Assembly (NCBI GenBank): GCA_964006375.1
Contig: OZ023270.1
Span: 52,378,120-52,442,119, forward strand
Direction: 5' to 3'
Origin: Tillus elongatus
Taxonomy: Eukaryota; Arthropoda; Insecta; Coleoptera; Cleridae
Length of the DNA: 64,000 nucleotides
Shown here: positions 14,034 to 24,905 of the stretch, in pieces
How the letters are laid out: each line of letters starts with the position of its first letter
Position numbering within the stretch: position 1 is the first letter of the stretch
Made by a program: the position numbers and the translations under genes
The notes under the pieces: generated by a model
What the model saw: the letters and a program-made list of their open reading frames with translations, nothing else
Database searches by the model: none
Told to the model about the DNA's origin: nothing

Positions 14034-14822
14034 CAGAGATGTGCGAACCCATGTTTTGTCGAACCGAACTATGCACAAACCCAAGCAAATATGTTGCTTC
14101 GAACTTCAAACCTCTGAAATAGTATGTCTAGGGTGCACACTCAAACTTCTTAAAAATCAAAAATAGATATCGAGCTAACTTTTTGTTGTTTGGTATTTAG
14201 GCAGTTCTAACATTCTTTAGATTCAGGGGGTGAAAGTTGAGCATGATAGTTGTTATATAATAACCACTCGAGATTTTAACTGTGTACTGATTGACAACAT
14301 TTAATTGTGTTTTGGGCTCATTGTGAAATAAAGCATGTTCAACCTAGTATTTCTGGAAGGCAATCTGCAACCATCGTCATAAATTCTGAAAAATTACATT
14401 ACCGATTGCTTTTGAACATTGCCATCAGAATGTTGTAACCAATAAAGACTTATGCTGGAATATATAAAAAATTAAATCTGTGATTGTTAAATGGCTCTGT
14501 CATGCCTCAATGTGTGCTACCAACCGTCAAAAATATGTGTTAGTAAAATTTCAAATTATGCTACAGACTCAATGGGGCCGATACAGAGTTTAAAGCACCG
14601 CACAGAGTTAACGGGGCCAATACTGGGTTACGACTTCGCAACCTTTGGCAGCCAGCTTTCAATGCCTGTAATTATCAGTTTTGAGCCATTTTTGAATAAC
14701 GAACTTGAAACTATTTTGAGGAATTATATATTTCGAATTTCAAACTACTTTAACATCGCCGGCGCGTAGAATTATTCAAACTGAAGGTTCCGTTCGAAAT
14801 TTCGAAGCTTCACACACCCCTA
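14034..14822. mobile_element. hAT-type non-autonomous DNA transposon
   Basis: The left terminus reads CAGAGATGTGCGAAC and the right terminus, reverse-complemented, TAGGGGTGTGTGAAGC, both of hAT style. The element is bracketed by an 8-bp target duplication, GTTCGGAA (14026-14033) and GTTCCGAA (14823-14830), with one mismatch. The 789-bp interior has no transposase frame. The target length and terminal pattern together support the hAT superfamily. Confidence 0.7.
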
Positions 14823-14830
14823 GTTCCGAA

Positions 14831-15602
14831 GTAATTTTTGCCTTAATAGTACAGGTGTTCACTGCATGTTAAAAATAATACATATAATTTAAATAAAAGT
14901 CAATAACATTTAATAAACAGCATTATAATAGTCCTTCATTATGAAGTAACCCCTGAGGTAGACTGCTTTGCTGAAACTTATGTTTTCAACATTTTTCCCT
15001 AATGTTTCTGTGTTTTGGTATCTAAAATAATGTTAAACCAATTAATTATAAAGCAGACACAATTACATTTGTACATATTGTAATTTTTTCTTTTTTAAAT
15101 AATATAAATCTGATAACAATGTATACATTTCATGAATATGAAACACTGTGACGTGACCTTGACTTATGTTTACCGCTGTAGAAAACAAATTTAGAATCGA
15201 AGATAGGGCCTTTTTAGGTCTGATATAGAAAATTGCAGTATTCTAATCTAAAAAAACATGCTTTTAACTTACCTCTATTCACAGGGTAAAAAATCGGGAC
15301 GAGTTAAATAAGTACTTTGAATGGTGTCGCTGTCCACGTAGTTCATTACGCGATTTGCTTTTTCAAAAACACTTTTCATATTTTCTGTATACAAGTGAGC
15401 ATTGAACACAAGACTACAACACCATTGTTACGAACGCAATGTGAGAAACTCTGTTGCCTGTAATCCGGTCATTCGAGATATCAACACTTTTCAAGATTAT
15501 TTACAAAGAAGAAGGGAACCAATCAGATCCTTTGAGGCTATTACGTCACAAGATACCGGCATATTATTTAGTATTTTGGCGGGCAATTTTCATTTCTTTA
15601 TT
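14831..15602. other. intron sequence, nothing recognised
   Basis: No supported feature up to the target duplication of the PLE insertion. Confidence 0.5.
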
Positions 15603-15614
15603 AATAATTGATTA
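15603..15614. repeat. target-site duplication, left copy (PLE composite)
   Basis: AATAATTGATTA here is repeated exactly at 20492-20503, so the whole 15615-20491 composite entered as one insertion. Confidence 0.85.
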
Positions 15615-17342
15615 AGTACACTTGGAGAACACCCAAATCACCACAACACATATTTCAGAGACCTTACGATCGTTTCGTTGACCAAGTCAACATCTTCAGA
15701 GGAAGAAAAATTCTAACATAAAAAACTAGATCCCGTATATTTATATCGCGTCAAAGAAAACGAACTAGTCCGAAGGAAAGTTGTCGTCCAAGAACGATCG
15801 TTTGTTTATTGCGCAGTGAAACAGGTCGGAGACCTGCTTTAATCTTTTGGTCGACAAATTTATGACCCTTATCTAATATAGGTTTAAAAAGGACCGGCGT
15901 TCTTTAAAGAAACAGCATGTTTCCCTTCGATCTAGAAATTTACTATGTGGATATTGGTTTATGCCGATAAAAGACATCTGGTGAGATAAACAACATAAAC
16001 TCAAATCATCTCTTTTAAAAATAGAAAACTAAAACCCAGATGTCTGTCTCACCGTGTTACCTTTAACAAAGGAAAAATAGTTCAACTAAAATACTACACA
16101 AAAACTATATATTGATTTTAATTCTACGTGAAAATATTTATATTGACTACATAGATACAAACACCGAACAGGTATTTAAATCAAGACAAACATAGTGATT
16201 AGTATATGTATAAACCGGTCGAGTTATTGACAATAATTTATTATTCTACCAGACCAATTATGAGTATTTAAGCGGTCAAATGCAAAGAGCAAACAATGGG
16301 CTAGAAATTACAGGTGCCGCACGATTTAATGAAGTTTTGTTCTTAATAGACCTTAATATAAAAATACTTTCTAATGAATCAAGCATAGTTTGATGTCTGA
16401 CATTTTTGACAAGTTTCAAATTTTCTTTGTCAATGTGGTGATTATTATCCCATATATGTTGTGCCACACATGATTTGTCTACCGTACCATATCGTAACTG
16501 TGCGAGATGTTCACGAAATCTGGTGGCTATGTTTCTCCTAGTTTGGCCCACATATTTAAGATCACAATCTTTGCAACTAATCTCATAAATTCCGGACATT
16601 TCAGTGACTTTGTCTTTCGTATTACCCAACAAATTTTTTAAATTACTTTTCGTCGAAAACGTCAAATGTAAATCGGCTTTCTTAAAAATACTTTCCAAAC
16701 CCTTTGTGATTCGTGGTTCATAAGGTAAACATACAAATTTTTTCTCGATTTTAACATTCTTAAATGTCGTACATTCAGATATCAACTTCTTTGTTCTGTG
16801 TTTGTTAACTAATTTGTCTATTAAACCATCCGAGTAACCGTTATATCTCGCCACATGTTTTATGTATTTTAATTCTGTATTAAATCTATTTTTACTCAAA
16901 GGAAAATTTATCAATCTATTTACTAAGAAAATGAAACTAGCCGTTTTTTGTGCAAACGTATGATGTGAGTCATTAGGAATATAATTAATAGTAGCCGTTT
17001 CCTTCCTATAGACATCAAATTCAAGCGAGCCTTTATTTTTATTTTTAATAACTAGTACATCTAGGAACGAAAGTTTATTGTTAATTTCTATTTCGAGGGT
17101 AAATTTTATTGAATCAAATTGACTATTTAGTTTTTCAGTAAATTCTTCTACCTTACATGTATTTGTGTCAAACACTGCAAAAATATCATCGACATAACGA
17201 CACCAAACTCTAGGGAAATACCCACTTTTATTTTTTAAATCCGTCTCAAATCTACTCATAAACAAATCTGCAATAAAAGGCGATAATGGATTGCCCATAG
17301 CTGTGCCTTCAGTTTGTTCAAAGAACTCATTGTTAAATTGGA
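15615..17342 (-). mobile_element. 5'-truncated inverted Penelope-like element copy
   Basis: This is the reverse complement of about 18723-20454 with only scattered differences, so the two form 1.73-kb inverted-repeat arms. Its frame (stop at 16276) keeps the RT palm (YVDDIFAVFD) and the GIY-YIG endonuclease (GIYEISC...KYVGQT) but lacks the N-terminal half. Truncation is at the FQFNNEFFEQ point, where it joins the leader of the full-length copy head-to-head; the first codons of the apparent minus-strand frame (17343-17394) come from that leader. A hammerhead-like motif lies at about 15662-15706. Confidence 0.9.
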
Positions 17343-17420
17343 ATTGTTGTGGTGATTTGGGTGTTCTCCAAGTGTACTTATTAGTGCTCATCACAGGTTC
17401 CAGTTTTCACATAGTGAATT

Positions 17421-19790
17421 ATGGCTCCCAGGTCAACGGAACTGAATCTATATAGAAAGCTAAGTAATAAGATTAGATTTTTAGGTGCTGATATTGCTTT
17501 TTTAAAATCATGTAAACAGAAGTCGTTTTTTCCTAATTTCATTAATTTCAATGTTAAAATTTCTAACAACACAAAAGTTGGTCAAAAAGTTTTAAAGTGT
17601 GCTAAGCAAAAATGGTTAGATTTAGAAAGGCAATATCTTTACTCGAAACGTAGTGAATTAGAAATACAAGCTTATAGTTTGTTTAAAAAGCTAACATTTA
17701 ATTTAGGTAACGTAGAGTATGATGAATGGTGCAATTTTAAGAGGAACATGTTTGTAGTTATAAACGCTAAGTTAACTAAGAAAATCAATATCAAGAATAA
17801 AAAACTAAAAAAACTTGTAAACGATCAGATTAAAATTGAAAAATCAGTTCCTCGGAGAATTGACCTTATAGAAAATCTTTCTTCGCAGTCGTTTAACAAA
17901 AATGAGATGGACCTCTTAAACAGAGGGTTAAAATTCGGATTACAGTCACAAAAAGAAGCACTTTTAGATGTCGTTGCCAGTATAGAAACGGGAATTAAAA
18001 AATTACCGGATTCTTCAAAAAACTTTATTCGTGAAGCATGTAAAAAGAAAATCTCTAAAAATCTAAAAGAAAATAATCCTACAAAAAACAAAAATTATAA
18101 TCAAATGAAAATAGTTAAACGATTGCGAGAAAAGGATTGTTTTTATATTAAGGCGGATAAAGGCAATAAAGTTGTGATAATGGACAAAAGTGATTATAAA
18201 GAGCGAGTGAGTAATGCAATAGAGTCAGGGCCGTATAGAAAATTAGATAAAAATTCGTTACCAAGAATGATTAACGAAGTTAAAAACAGTTTAAAAAAAT
18301 GTCCAAATCTCATAACAAAGGATTTAAGAACACGTTTACAAGTTTCTAATCCGAAAGTCCCCAAAAAATATTGTCTCCCGAAAATCCATAAACCGGGAAA
18401 ATTAATGAGGCCTATCATTTCGGCTATAGATTCTCCAACATATAACTTGGCAAAGTGGTTGTCAAACGAGTTTAAAAGACTACCTATTAAACAGAAAAGT
18501 TGTTCGGTGCTAAATTCTCTTGATTTTATTGATAAAATTAAAGATGTTAAATTATTGGAAGGAGAGATTTTGATGCCATTCGACGTGACATCATTATTTC
18601 CTTGTGTACCCACAAAACAAACGTTGGAGTATTTGGAAGAATTATTAAAATTGAACAATATAAGTCAAGACGTCTGCAAAGAATATTTAACTCTAACTAG
18701 CCTTTGTATAAAACAAAATATTTTCCAATTTAACAATGAGTTTTTTGCACAAACTGAAGGCACAACTATGGGCAATCCATTATCGCCTTTTATTGCAGAT
18801 TTGTTTATGAGTAGATTTGAGACGGATTTAAAAAATAAAAGTGGGTATTTCCCTAGAGTTTGGTGTCGTTATGTCGATGATATTTTTGCAGTGTTTGACA
18901 CAAATACATGTAAGGTAGAAGAATTTACTGAAAAACTAAATAGTCAATTTGATTCAATAAAATTTACCCACGAAATAGAAATTAACAATAAACTTTCGTT
19001 CCTAGATGTACTAGTTATTAAAAATAAAAATAAAGGCTCGCTTGAATTTGATGTCTATAGGAAGGAAACGGCTACTATTAATTATATTCCTAATGACTCA
19101 CATCATACGTTTGCACAAAAAACGGCTAGTTTCATTTTCTTAGTAAATAGATTGATAAATTTTCCTTTGAGTAAAAATAGATTTAATACAGAATTAAAAT
19201 ACATAAAACATGTGGCGAGATATAACGGTTACTCGGATGGTTTAATAGACAAATTAGTTAACAAACACAGAACAAAGAAGTTGATATCTGAATGTACGAC
19301 ATTTAAGAATGATAAAATCGAGAAAAAATTTGTATGTTTACCTTATGAACCACGAATCACAAAGGGTTTGGAAAGTATTTTTAAGAAAGCCGATTTACAT
19401 TTGACGTTTTCGACGAAAAGTAATTTAAAAAATTTGTTGGGTAATACGAAAGACAAAGTCACTGAAATGTCCGGAATTTATGAGATTAGTTGCAAAGATT
19501 GTGATCTTAAATATGTGGGCCAAACTAGGAGAAACATAGCCACCAGATTTCGTGAACATCTCGCACAGTTACGATATGGTACGGTAGACAAATCATGTGT
19601 GGCACAACATATATGGGATAATAATCACCACATTGACAAAGAAAATTTGAAACTTGTCAAAAATGTCAGACATCAAACTATGCTTGATTCATTAGAAAGT
19701 ATTTTTATATTAAGGTCTATTAAGAACAAAACTTCATTAAATCGTGCGGCACCTGTAATTTCTAGCCCATTGTTTGCTCTTTGCATTTGA
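17421..19790 (+). CDS. Penelope-like reverse transcriptase with GIY-YIG endonuclease (intact)
   Basis: A 789-residue uninterrupted frame, normal length for Penelope/Poseidon-type PLE proteins. A lysine-rich N-terminal region of about 230 residues precedes the RT (KADKGNKVVIMDK near 245, PKIHKP and RPIISAIDSP near 315-330, the catalytic YVDD at 484-487). A linker leads to the GIY-YIG endonuclease, with GIY at about 685 and YVG at about 698, then RFREH and the C-terminal half. In this family the endonuclease nicks the target and the RT copies element RNA by target priming. The start ATG follows the pseudo-LTR leader by a few bases. No stop or frameshift is present, and the near identity of the inverted copy argues for recent activity. 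Confidence 0.93.
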   Translation: MAPRSTELNLYRKLSNKIRFLGADIAFLKSCKQKSFFPNFINFNVKISNNTKVGQKVLKCAKQKWLDLERQYLYSKRSELEIQAYSLFKKLTFNLGNVEYDEWCNFKRNMFVVINAKLTKKINIKNKKLKKLVNDQIKIEKSVPRRIDLIENLSSQSFNKNEMDLLNRGLKFGLQSQKEALLDVVASIETGIKKLPDSSKNFIREACKKKISKNLKENNPTKNKNYNQMKIVKRLREKDCFYIKADKGNKVVIMDKSDYKERVSNAIESGPYRKLDKNSLPRMINEVKNSLKKCPNLITKDLRTRLQVSNPKVPKKYCLPKIHKPGKLMRPIISAIDSPTYNLAKWLSNEFKRLPIKQKSCSVLNSLDFIDKIKDVKLLEGEILMPFDVTSLFPCVPTKQTLEYLEELLKLNNISQDVCKEYLTLTSLCIKQNIFQFNNEFFAQTEGTTMGNPLSPFIADLFMSRFETDLKNKSGYFPRVWCRYVDDIFAVFDTNTCKVEEFTEKLNSQFDSIKFTHEIEINNKLSFLDVLVIKNKNKGSLEFDVYRKETATINYIPNDSHHTFAQKTASFIFLVNRLINFPLSKNRFNTELKYIKHVARYNGYSDGLIDKLVNKHRTKKLISECTTFKNDKIEKKFVCLPYEPRITKGLESIFKKADLHLTFSTKSNLKNLLGNTKDKVTEMSGIYEISCKDCDLKYVGQTRRNIATRFREHLAQLRYGTVDKSCVAQHIWDNNHHIDKENLKLVKNVRHQTMLDSLESIFILRSIKNKTSLNRAAPVISSPLFALCI

Positions 19791-20361
19791 CCGCTTAAAT
19801 ACTCATAATTGGTCTGGTAGAATAATAAATTATTGTCAATAACTCGACCGGTTTATACATATACTAATCACTATGTTTGTCTTGATTTAAATACCTGTTC
19901 GGTGTTTGTATCTATGTAGTCAATATAAATATTTTCACGTAGAATTAAAATCAATATATAGTTTTTGTGTAGTATTTTAGTTGAACTATTTTTCCTTTGT
20001 TAAAGGTAACACGGTGAGACAGACATCTGGGTTTTAGTTTTCTATTTTTAAAAGAGATGATTTGAGTTTATGTTGTTTATCTCACCAGATGTCTTTTATC
20101 GGCATAAACCAATATCTACATAGTAAATTTCTAGATCGAAGGGAAACGTGCTGTTTCTTTAAAGAACGCCGGTCCTTTTTAAACCTATATTAGATAAGGG
20201 TCATAAATTTGTCGACCAAAAGATTAAAGCAGGTCTCCGACCTGTTTCACTGCGCAATAAACAAACGATCGTTCTTGGACGACAACTTTCCTTCGGACTA
20301 GTTCGTTTTCTTTGACGCGATATAAATATACGGGATCTAGTTTTTTATGTTAGAATTTTTC

Positions 20362-20406
20362 TTCCTCTGAAGATGTTGACTTGGTCAACGAAACGATCGT
20401 AAGGTC
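20362..20406 (+). ncRNA. hammerhead-ribozyme-like motif in PLE pseudo-LTR
   Basis: In order: stem I strand CCT, core CTGAAGA, stem II GTTGAC-TTG-GTCAAC (perfect), core GAAAC, a four-base loop GATC, GT, then A and the stem I partner AGG. This matches the minimal hammerhead layout (CUGANGA / GAAA / NUH) reported in PLEs, with a two-base-pair stem III. Here the usual CUGAUGA is CUGAAGA, a change at the tolerated position 7. One extra base separates the core from stem II. Activity is untested. Confidence 0.55.
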
Positions 20407-20491
20407 TCTGAAATATGTGTTGTGGTGATTTGGGTGTTCTCCAAGTTATTTTTTATTAGTGCTCATCACAGGTTCCAGTTTTCACATAGTG

Positions 20492-20503
20492 AATAATTGA
20501 TTA
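20492..20503. repeat. target-site duplication, right copy (PLE composite)
   Basis: AATAATTGATTA, identical to 15603-15614. Confidence 0.85.
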
Positions 20504-20639
20504 TATGGAAAATCATCATAGTCTTGTCGTGGAGTTTTTTTATAATCACCAATAATTAACTTCTATATGTTCAACTGTGATTTTTGATTATGTTACGACA
20601 CCATTGGTTTATATAAACGTTGCAGAGTTTCATCAATCT

Positions 20640-20780
20640 CAGCTCTCTCAGGTTTAAGCATTAAATGGTTTTTTCTCCTCGAATGATCACTTTCAGCTCT
20701 GTCAAGCTTAAGTATCAAATGTTTTTTCGAATGATCATTCTCAGCTCTGTCAAGCTTAAGCATTAAATGTCTTTGGGAAT
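20640..20780. repeat. short tandem repeat, three copies of about 50 bp
   Basis: CAGCTCTGTCAAGCTTAAG-type units start at 20640, 20694 and 20742, each followed by CATTAAATG and a CGAATGATCA segment. Noncoding. Confidence 0.75.
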
Positions 20781-21315
20781 GTTTTCAGTAGGTAATTTTT
20801 TTTCTTGGTTTTTCTTTCTAGTTTACTACCACGTCCACCTCACCAAAGTTAGTTGTTTCAGACAACCAACTGGTTGGTTGATTCGTTGGTTTGATTAGTT
20901 GGCTAGTTGTATACACCTTTATTGTAGGCAACTTACTGGTTGTTTACTGTGTCTCATGTAAGAGATATAAACTGACGGTTTCAAGTATACTGACTTAGAC
21001 AGGCATACTTATATTATTATATAGTTATCAAATTGTTTTCTATATCTCCCCTTCTTTTACAATCACCAGCACATCATATTTATTGCAACATTAGCTGCAT
21101 ACGTTTACATTGTTTAATGTCCATAACTTTGTTAAAGCGAATCACAGTATTAGCGTTATCACGTATTAGATGTTTTGGTTTTGGACTATGTGTTTGATAA
21201 AGATAGAATGAATCAATGTTCTTGTGTCTTCCCATGCTGAAATAGGCTTCCATTTTATAACCAACACATTTTGTAACATCCAACACCTTGGATTTAGGTT
21301 GGTACAGAGACATTG
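20781..21315. other. intron sequence, nothing recognised
   Basis: Contains a GTTGGTTG-rich patch near 20870-20910. No gene supported. Confidence 0.5.
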
Positions 21316-21450
21316 GAACCTGTGATGAGTACTGATACTTTATCCAAGTGTACTTACACTTGGAAAAACCAAATCACATTTTTTTAGAACCTGACGATCG
21401 TTTCACTAACCAAGCGCCATCAGAGGATGGAAAATTCGAAACGTTTGACA
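21316..21450 (-). mobile_element. Penelope-like pseudo-LTR fragment
   Basis: On the minus strand it carries the PLE tail order: CCTCTGATGG core, a short stem, GAAAC-GATC-GTC-AGG, then the TGTGATTTGG...CCAAGTGTA...CATCACAGGTTCC block shared with 20400-20480. It is related to, but distinct from, the full-length copy. No coding part remains. Confidence 0.65.
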
Positions 21451-21814
21451 TGTTGCAATTAAGAAACGTGGTGACACATCTGTGTACTTTAACTAGTATG
21501 GAAGCCTCCATTTGAGTTGCAGCGTTACTTAAAAAAGTGTTTCATATTGTATAATATAACGTAGGTATTTTAGTACTCTTAGTGAAAAATACTTACTATT
21601 AATTAATCACCATACAGGTTAAAAATATCATTTTTTGTAACACAGTCACTAAGGTAGCAGATACTGCCATATTTTACCCTAACCACTTTACAATCAAAAC
21701 TGAGATAAAGTCCCGTTGGATGTAGGGGTTAGGTTAGGTTAGGTTTGAATGTGAGTGGTCCATATCGGTCCCTCCACCGCGACCATAAGGTCTATTGTGG
21801 CTCACGCCTAATGT

Positions 21815-22972
21815 CTATATTTCGCCCAACAAATCCAGCCTCCTACAGAGGTCGATAACCTTTGTGGGTGAAAGTTGATCCAGATCCTCTGGAGCAAGCT
21901 TTACCTTGCCAAAGAGCAGGTGTCTAGTCCTGTCCGCTGCCGGACAGGAACACAGCACGTGCTCTGCTGTCTCGTCACTCTCCATACACAGCCGGCACTC
22001 GGTCTCCTGACCGACCCCAATACGGTGCATGTGATGCAGCAAGTGGCAGTGTCCTGTATACAGGCCGACTAGAGTACTCAGTTGTTGTCTGTTCATCTCT
22101 AGAAGTTTCTTAGCCCTTGACTCAGACAGACCATTTATGAAGGCCTTAGAGTGAGCTAATCCTGGAAGATTTTGCCAATATTGGATTGTCATTCTTTCTG
22201 TCCAGGTCTTTAAGGTGCGTTTTGCTGTGCAAGATGTTATTCCCAGCACCGGTTCTGGTCCGACAAAGTCACTCTGGGCACCACTCCTGGCAAGCGTGTC
22301 GGCCGCAACGTTGCCATCATGGTCCGAGTGACCCAGCATCCAGACCAGCGACACCCCATTACAGCTGCCCAATTCGTTCAGGGCAGATTTACAACTCCAT
22401 ACCGTCTTTGAATTACACCGGTAGGAACCAAGAGCCTTTATTGCAGCTTGGCTATCTGCATATATCTTTATCGATTTGTTTGTGCACAGGTCTTTTAAAC
22501 TTTCCCTTGCACACATCTCGATGGCATACACTTCTGCCTGGTGTATGGTTGCGTACTTGCCGACGCTAGCTGATAGTCTAGCATCGGTGCTGCCCCCATA
22601 TGCGCCGCCTCCTACTCCCAAATTGGTTTTCGAGCCGTCAGAGTACCAGCAGAGGTCCGCTCTCAACAGGGTCGATTGGTTCCAGTCCCAGTCCTCCCTT
22701 TCCGGGAGGACGATCTTGAATGACAGATCTCTGCTGATTTTTGTAGGCATCAAGTTTGAGACCATTCCCAGAATCCTGTGACAATCACTGTCATCAAGGA
22801 GACCGGACCTTCCCAGACTGACTTCCCTCGGCATATTATCTGCCGTTTGTTTTAGTTGTACGTTGTCCACCTCGCCACCCTCTCCAACCATATGTGAAGT
22901 GGGGGAATATTGAGGAGGACCTCCAGAGCGGCTGATGGTGCGGTGCTTATCGCTCCCGTTATCATCAGACAA
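21815..22972 (-). pseudogene. R1-clade ORF2, RNase H and zinc-region part
   Basis: The frame carries an RNase H domain with catalytic residues in YSDGSKT, QAEVYAI and YADSQAAIKAL, then WMLGHSDHDGN and ADTLARSG. The post-RNase H region ends with the finger CRLCMESDETAEHVLCSC. It overlaps the end of the RT frame in another phase, so one or two frameshifts near 22850-22910 split the original ORF2. The frame's own ATG is an internal codon, not a real start. Confidence 0.85.
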
Positions 22973-24138
22973 GCTTGTCTCTGTAGATGAGCCAGTTTGG
23001 CCCTCGCGATACCACGAAGTACCTTAGGCCACCAAACTATGGCTCCATATGTTATCATTGGCCTGATAACCACTACATAGAGCCAGTACATCTGTTGGGG
23101 GTTTGTTCCCCAGTTGTTACCACAGATTCTCCGGCAGGTCCACAGGGACATTTTAGCCCTGCGGATAACATTTTCTAACTGTATGTCCCAGTTGAGCTTC
23201 TTATCTACGGTAACTCCCAGATATTTTGCTTGGTCCGAAAATGGAATGGTTTCCCCCATAAGAATAGGTGGTTTTAATTTGTCCAACCTTCTTCTGTTAA
23301 AAGGAACAATGATCGTTTTGCGGGGGTTCACAGACATCTGTTTCCTCCGGCACCAATCATTGATTACATTTAGTGCCTCATGAAGAGTACTTGCCAGTTC
23401 CTCCTCAGATTTGCCTCTAACCATTATGATAAGATCATCAGCATACGCCTGGACCTCAACCTCCCAGAGTCCGAGGATAGCCAGCAAATCGTCCACAAAG
23501 AGGGACCACAGCAGGGGGGATAGTACGCCCCCCTGAGGACACCCCCTGGCAGCCCTGACGCCGACCACCTCTCCCCTCAACGAGGTAATAATGGTCCGAT
23601 TGTGCAGCATGTTTCCGATACAGCCACAGATGGTAGGTTCCACCTGCCTAGCGATAGTGGCCTCGTAGAGGGAGATCGGTAATGCATTATTAAATGCGCC
23701 TTCGATGTCGAGAAATGCCGCCACCGCAACCTCTCCATTTTCCAGAGAGTGTGTGATCTTCGCGACGAGGTTATTGAGCGCTAACTCAGTTGATTTGCCA
23801 GTTTGATAGGCATACTGGTGGGTATTTAGGGGGTTAACGGTTAAGATGTTCCCCCTAATGTGTCCGTCCAGTATTTTTTCCAATCCCTTCAGGAGGAATG
23901 ATGTAATACTGAGAGGTCTCAGTGATGTAGGTAGGAGGTCCTTACGTCCCAATTTGGGAATGTAAACCCCCCTAACCATCGTCCAGCTGGATGGAATGTA
24001 GTTCCAGGCCAGACTGGCTCTATACAGCCTGATAAGGTGAGGTAGGAGAATCTCCAGTCCCTTTTGTAGTAGGAGCGGTACCACCCCATCATCCCCTGGC
24101 GACTTGAATGGCTGGAAATGATTCACAGCACACTCCAC
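22852..24138 (-). pseudogene. R1-clade ORF2, reverse transcriptase part
   Basis: A 428-residue frame with the full set of RT motifs: FQPFKSPGDDGV, YIPKLG and LRPLSITSF, FLDIEGAFNNA, GCPQGGVLSPLLW, the catalytic AYADDLIIMV (minus strand, about 23428-23449), and KYLGVTVDKKLNW. It continues the linker upstream of 24138 without its own true start. It stops at 22852 because of a frameshift; the element is otherwise well preserved. Confidence 0.88.
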
Positions 24139-24356
24139 TGCCGAGGCTGTTACTATTCGCCGAGCAACTCGCCAGTCCTCCCCATGAGGGGCGTTTAAAT
24201 AGTCCCTCAGCCGGTAGGACCTCTCCGTTGCTCAGGATCAGACAATCTGGGAAGTGTGTGATTCAGTAAAGGAACCATATGGTCGTTTTATCGATCCCAG
24301 CTCCTGAACACGGTCGCATGAGAGAATCCTGTGGATTCTGGCGCCGCTTGGATGTA

Positions 24357-24905
24357 TCACACCATAACTTAAATAAGTATAATTAAAGGGACCTTTCTAC
24401 TGTCTATAGTTGTAAGCAGCTTGGGTAATATCCTCTATCTTAGTTGTGATTGTGATTAGGTGATGACCCCATAATTTGGTGGTTGTCCAAAAACGCTGTT
24501 CTTTGTGTTAATTCCTCTGTAATAAGGTTGTGATACTTTTTAGGTGTGTCTTTTACTTTAAAACTGTTTTCTGTAATAAAGTAGAAAGCCACTAAATTGT
24601 AATTTAACACTAAGAAACTCGCATGAAAAATGTCACTGGAAGAATCATCTTGTAGTAATACAAGGTATCAGCTTTAAAATAAACTTTTTAATTTTTTTAT
24701 CTGAACATTAAAACAAAATATATCTACTTATAAGATTTTTGACTGAACATTACCTTTTTAATAATTTTCATTCAAAGGTAATAGAATACCTATTAGAAAG
24801 CATTAAAACTCAATCGTAAATTTTTATAACAAATATTGTGTATCAAACACTAAAATCTAAATCTAAATTATAAACACTACGTTAGTTTTTTAAAAGAACA
24901 CTCAC
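24357..24905. other. intron sequence, nothing recognised
   Basis: AT-rich stretch leading to the pasha donor at 24904-24905. Confidence 0.5.

Larger units (their letters stand above)
17343..20491 (+). mobile_element. full-length Penelope-like element
   Basis: A short leader (17343-17420, matching part of the 3' pseudo-LTR: GGTGATTTGGGTGTTCTCC through CACATAGTG) is followed by one long ORF and an approximately 700-bp 3' region. That region ends in the pseudo-LTR with a hammerhead-like motif (20362-20406). The repeat of leader and tail sequence in the same orientation is the usual PLE layout. With the inverted copy on its left it forms one insertion flanked by AATAATTGATTA. Confidence 0.92.
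21725..24347 (-). mobile_element. 5'-truncated R1-clade non-LTR retrotransposon with (CCTAA)n tail
   Basis: It lies between exact 9-bp duplications TTGGATGTA (21716-21724 and 24348-24356). Read on the minus strand, it begins inside the endonuclease-RT linker (GGCGCCAGAATCCACAGG, also at about 63596) and runs through RT, RNase H and the 3' UTR. It ends CCTAACCTAACCTAACCCC right against the target duplication, where poly(A) would be expected. The endonuclease and ORF1 are absent because of 5' truncation. The same family occurs at 4.9-7.0 kb and at the right edge. Confidence 0.9.

Noticed and set aside
21727..21743. True telomere
   Set aside because: Only three units, internal to an insertion flanked by a target duplication within a host intron.
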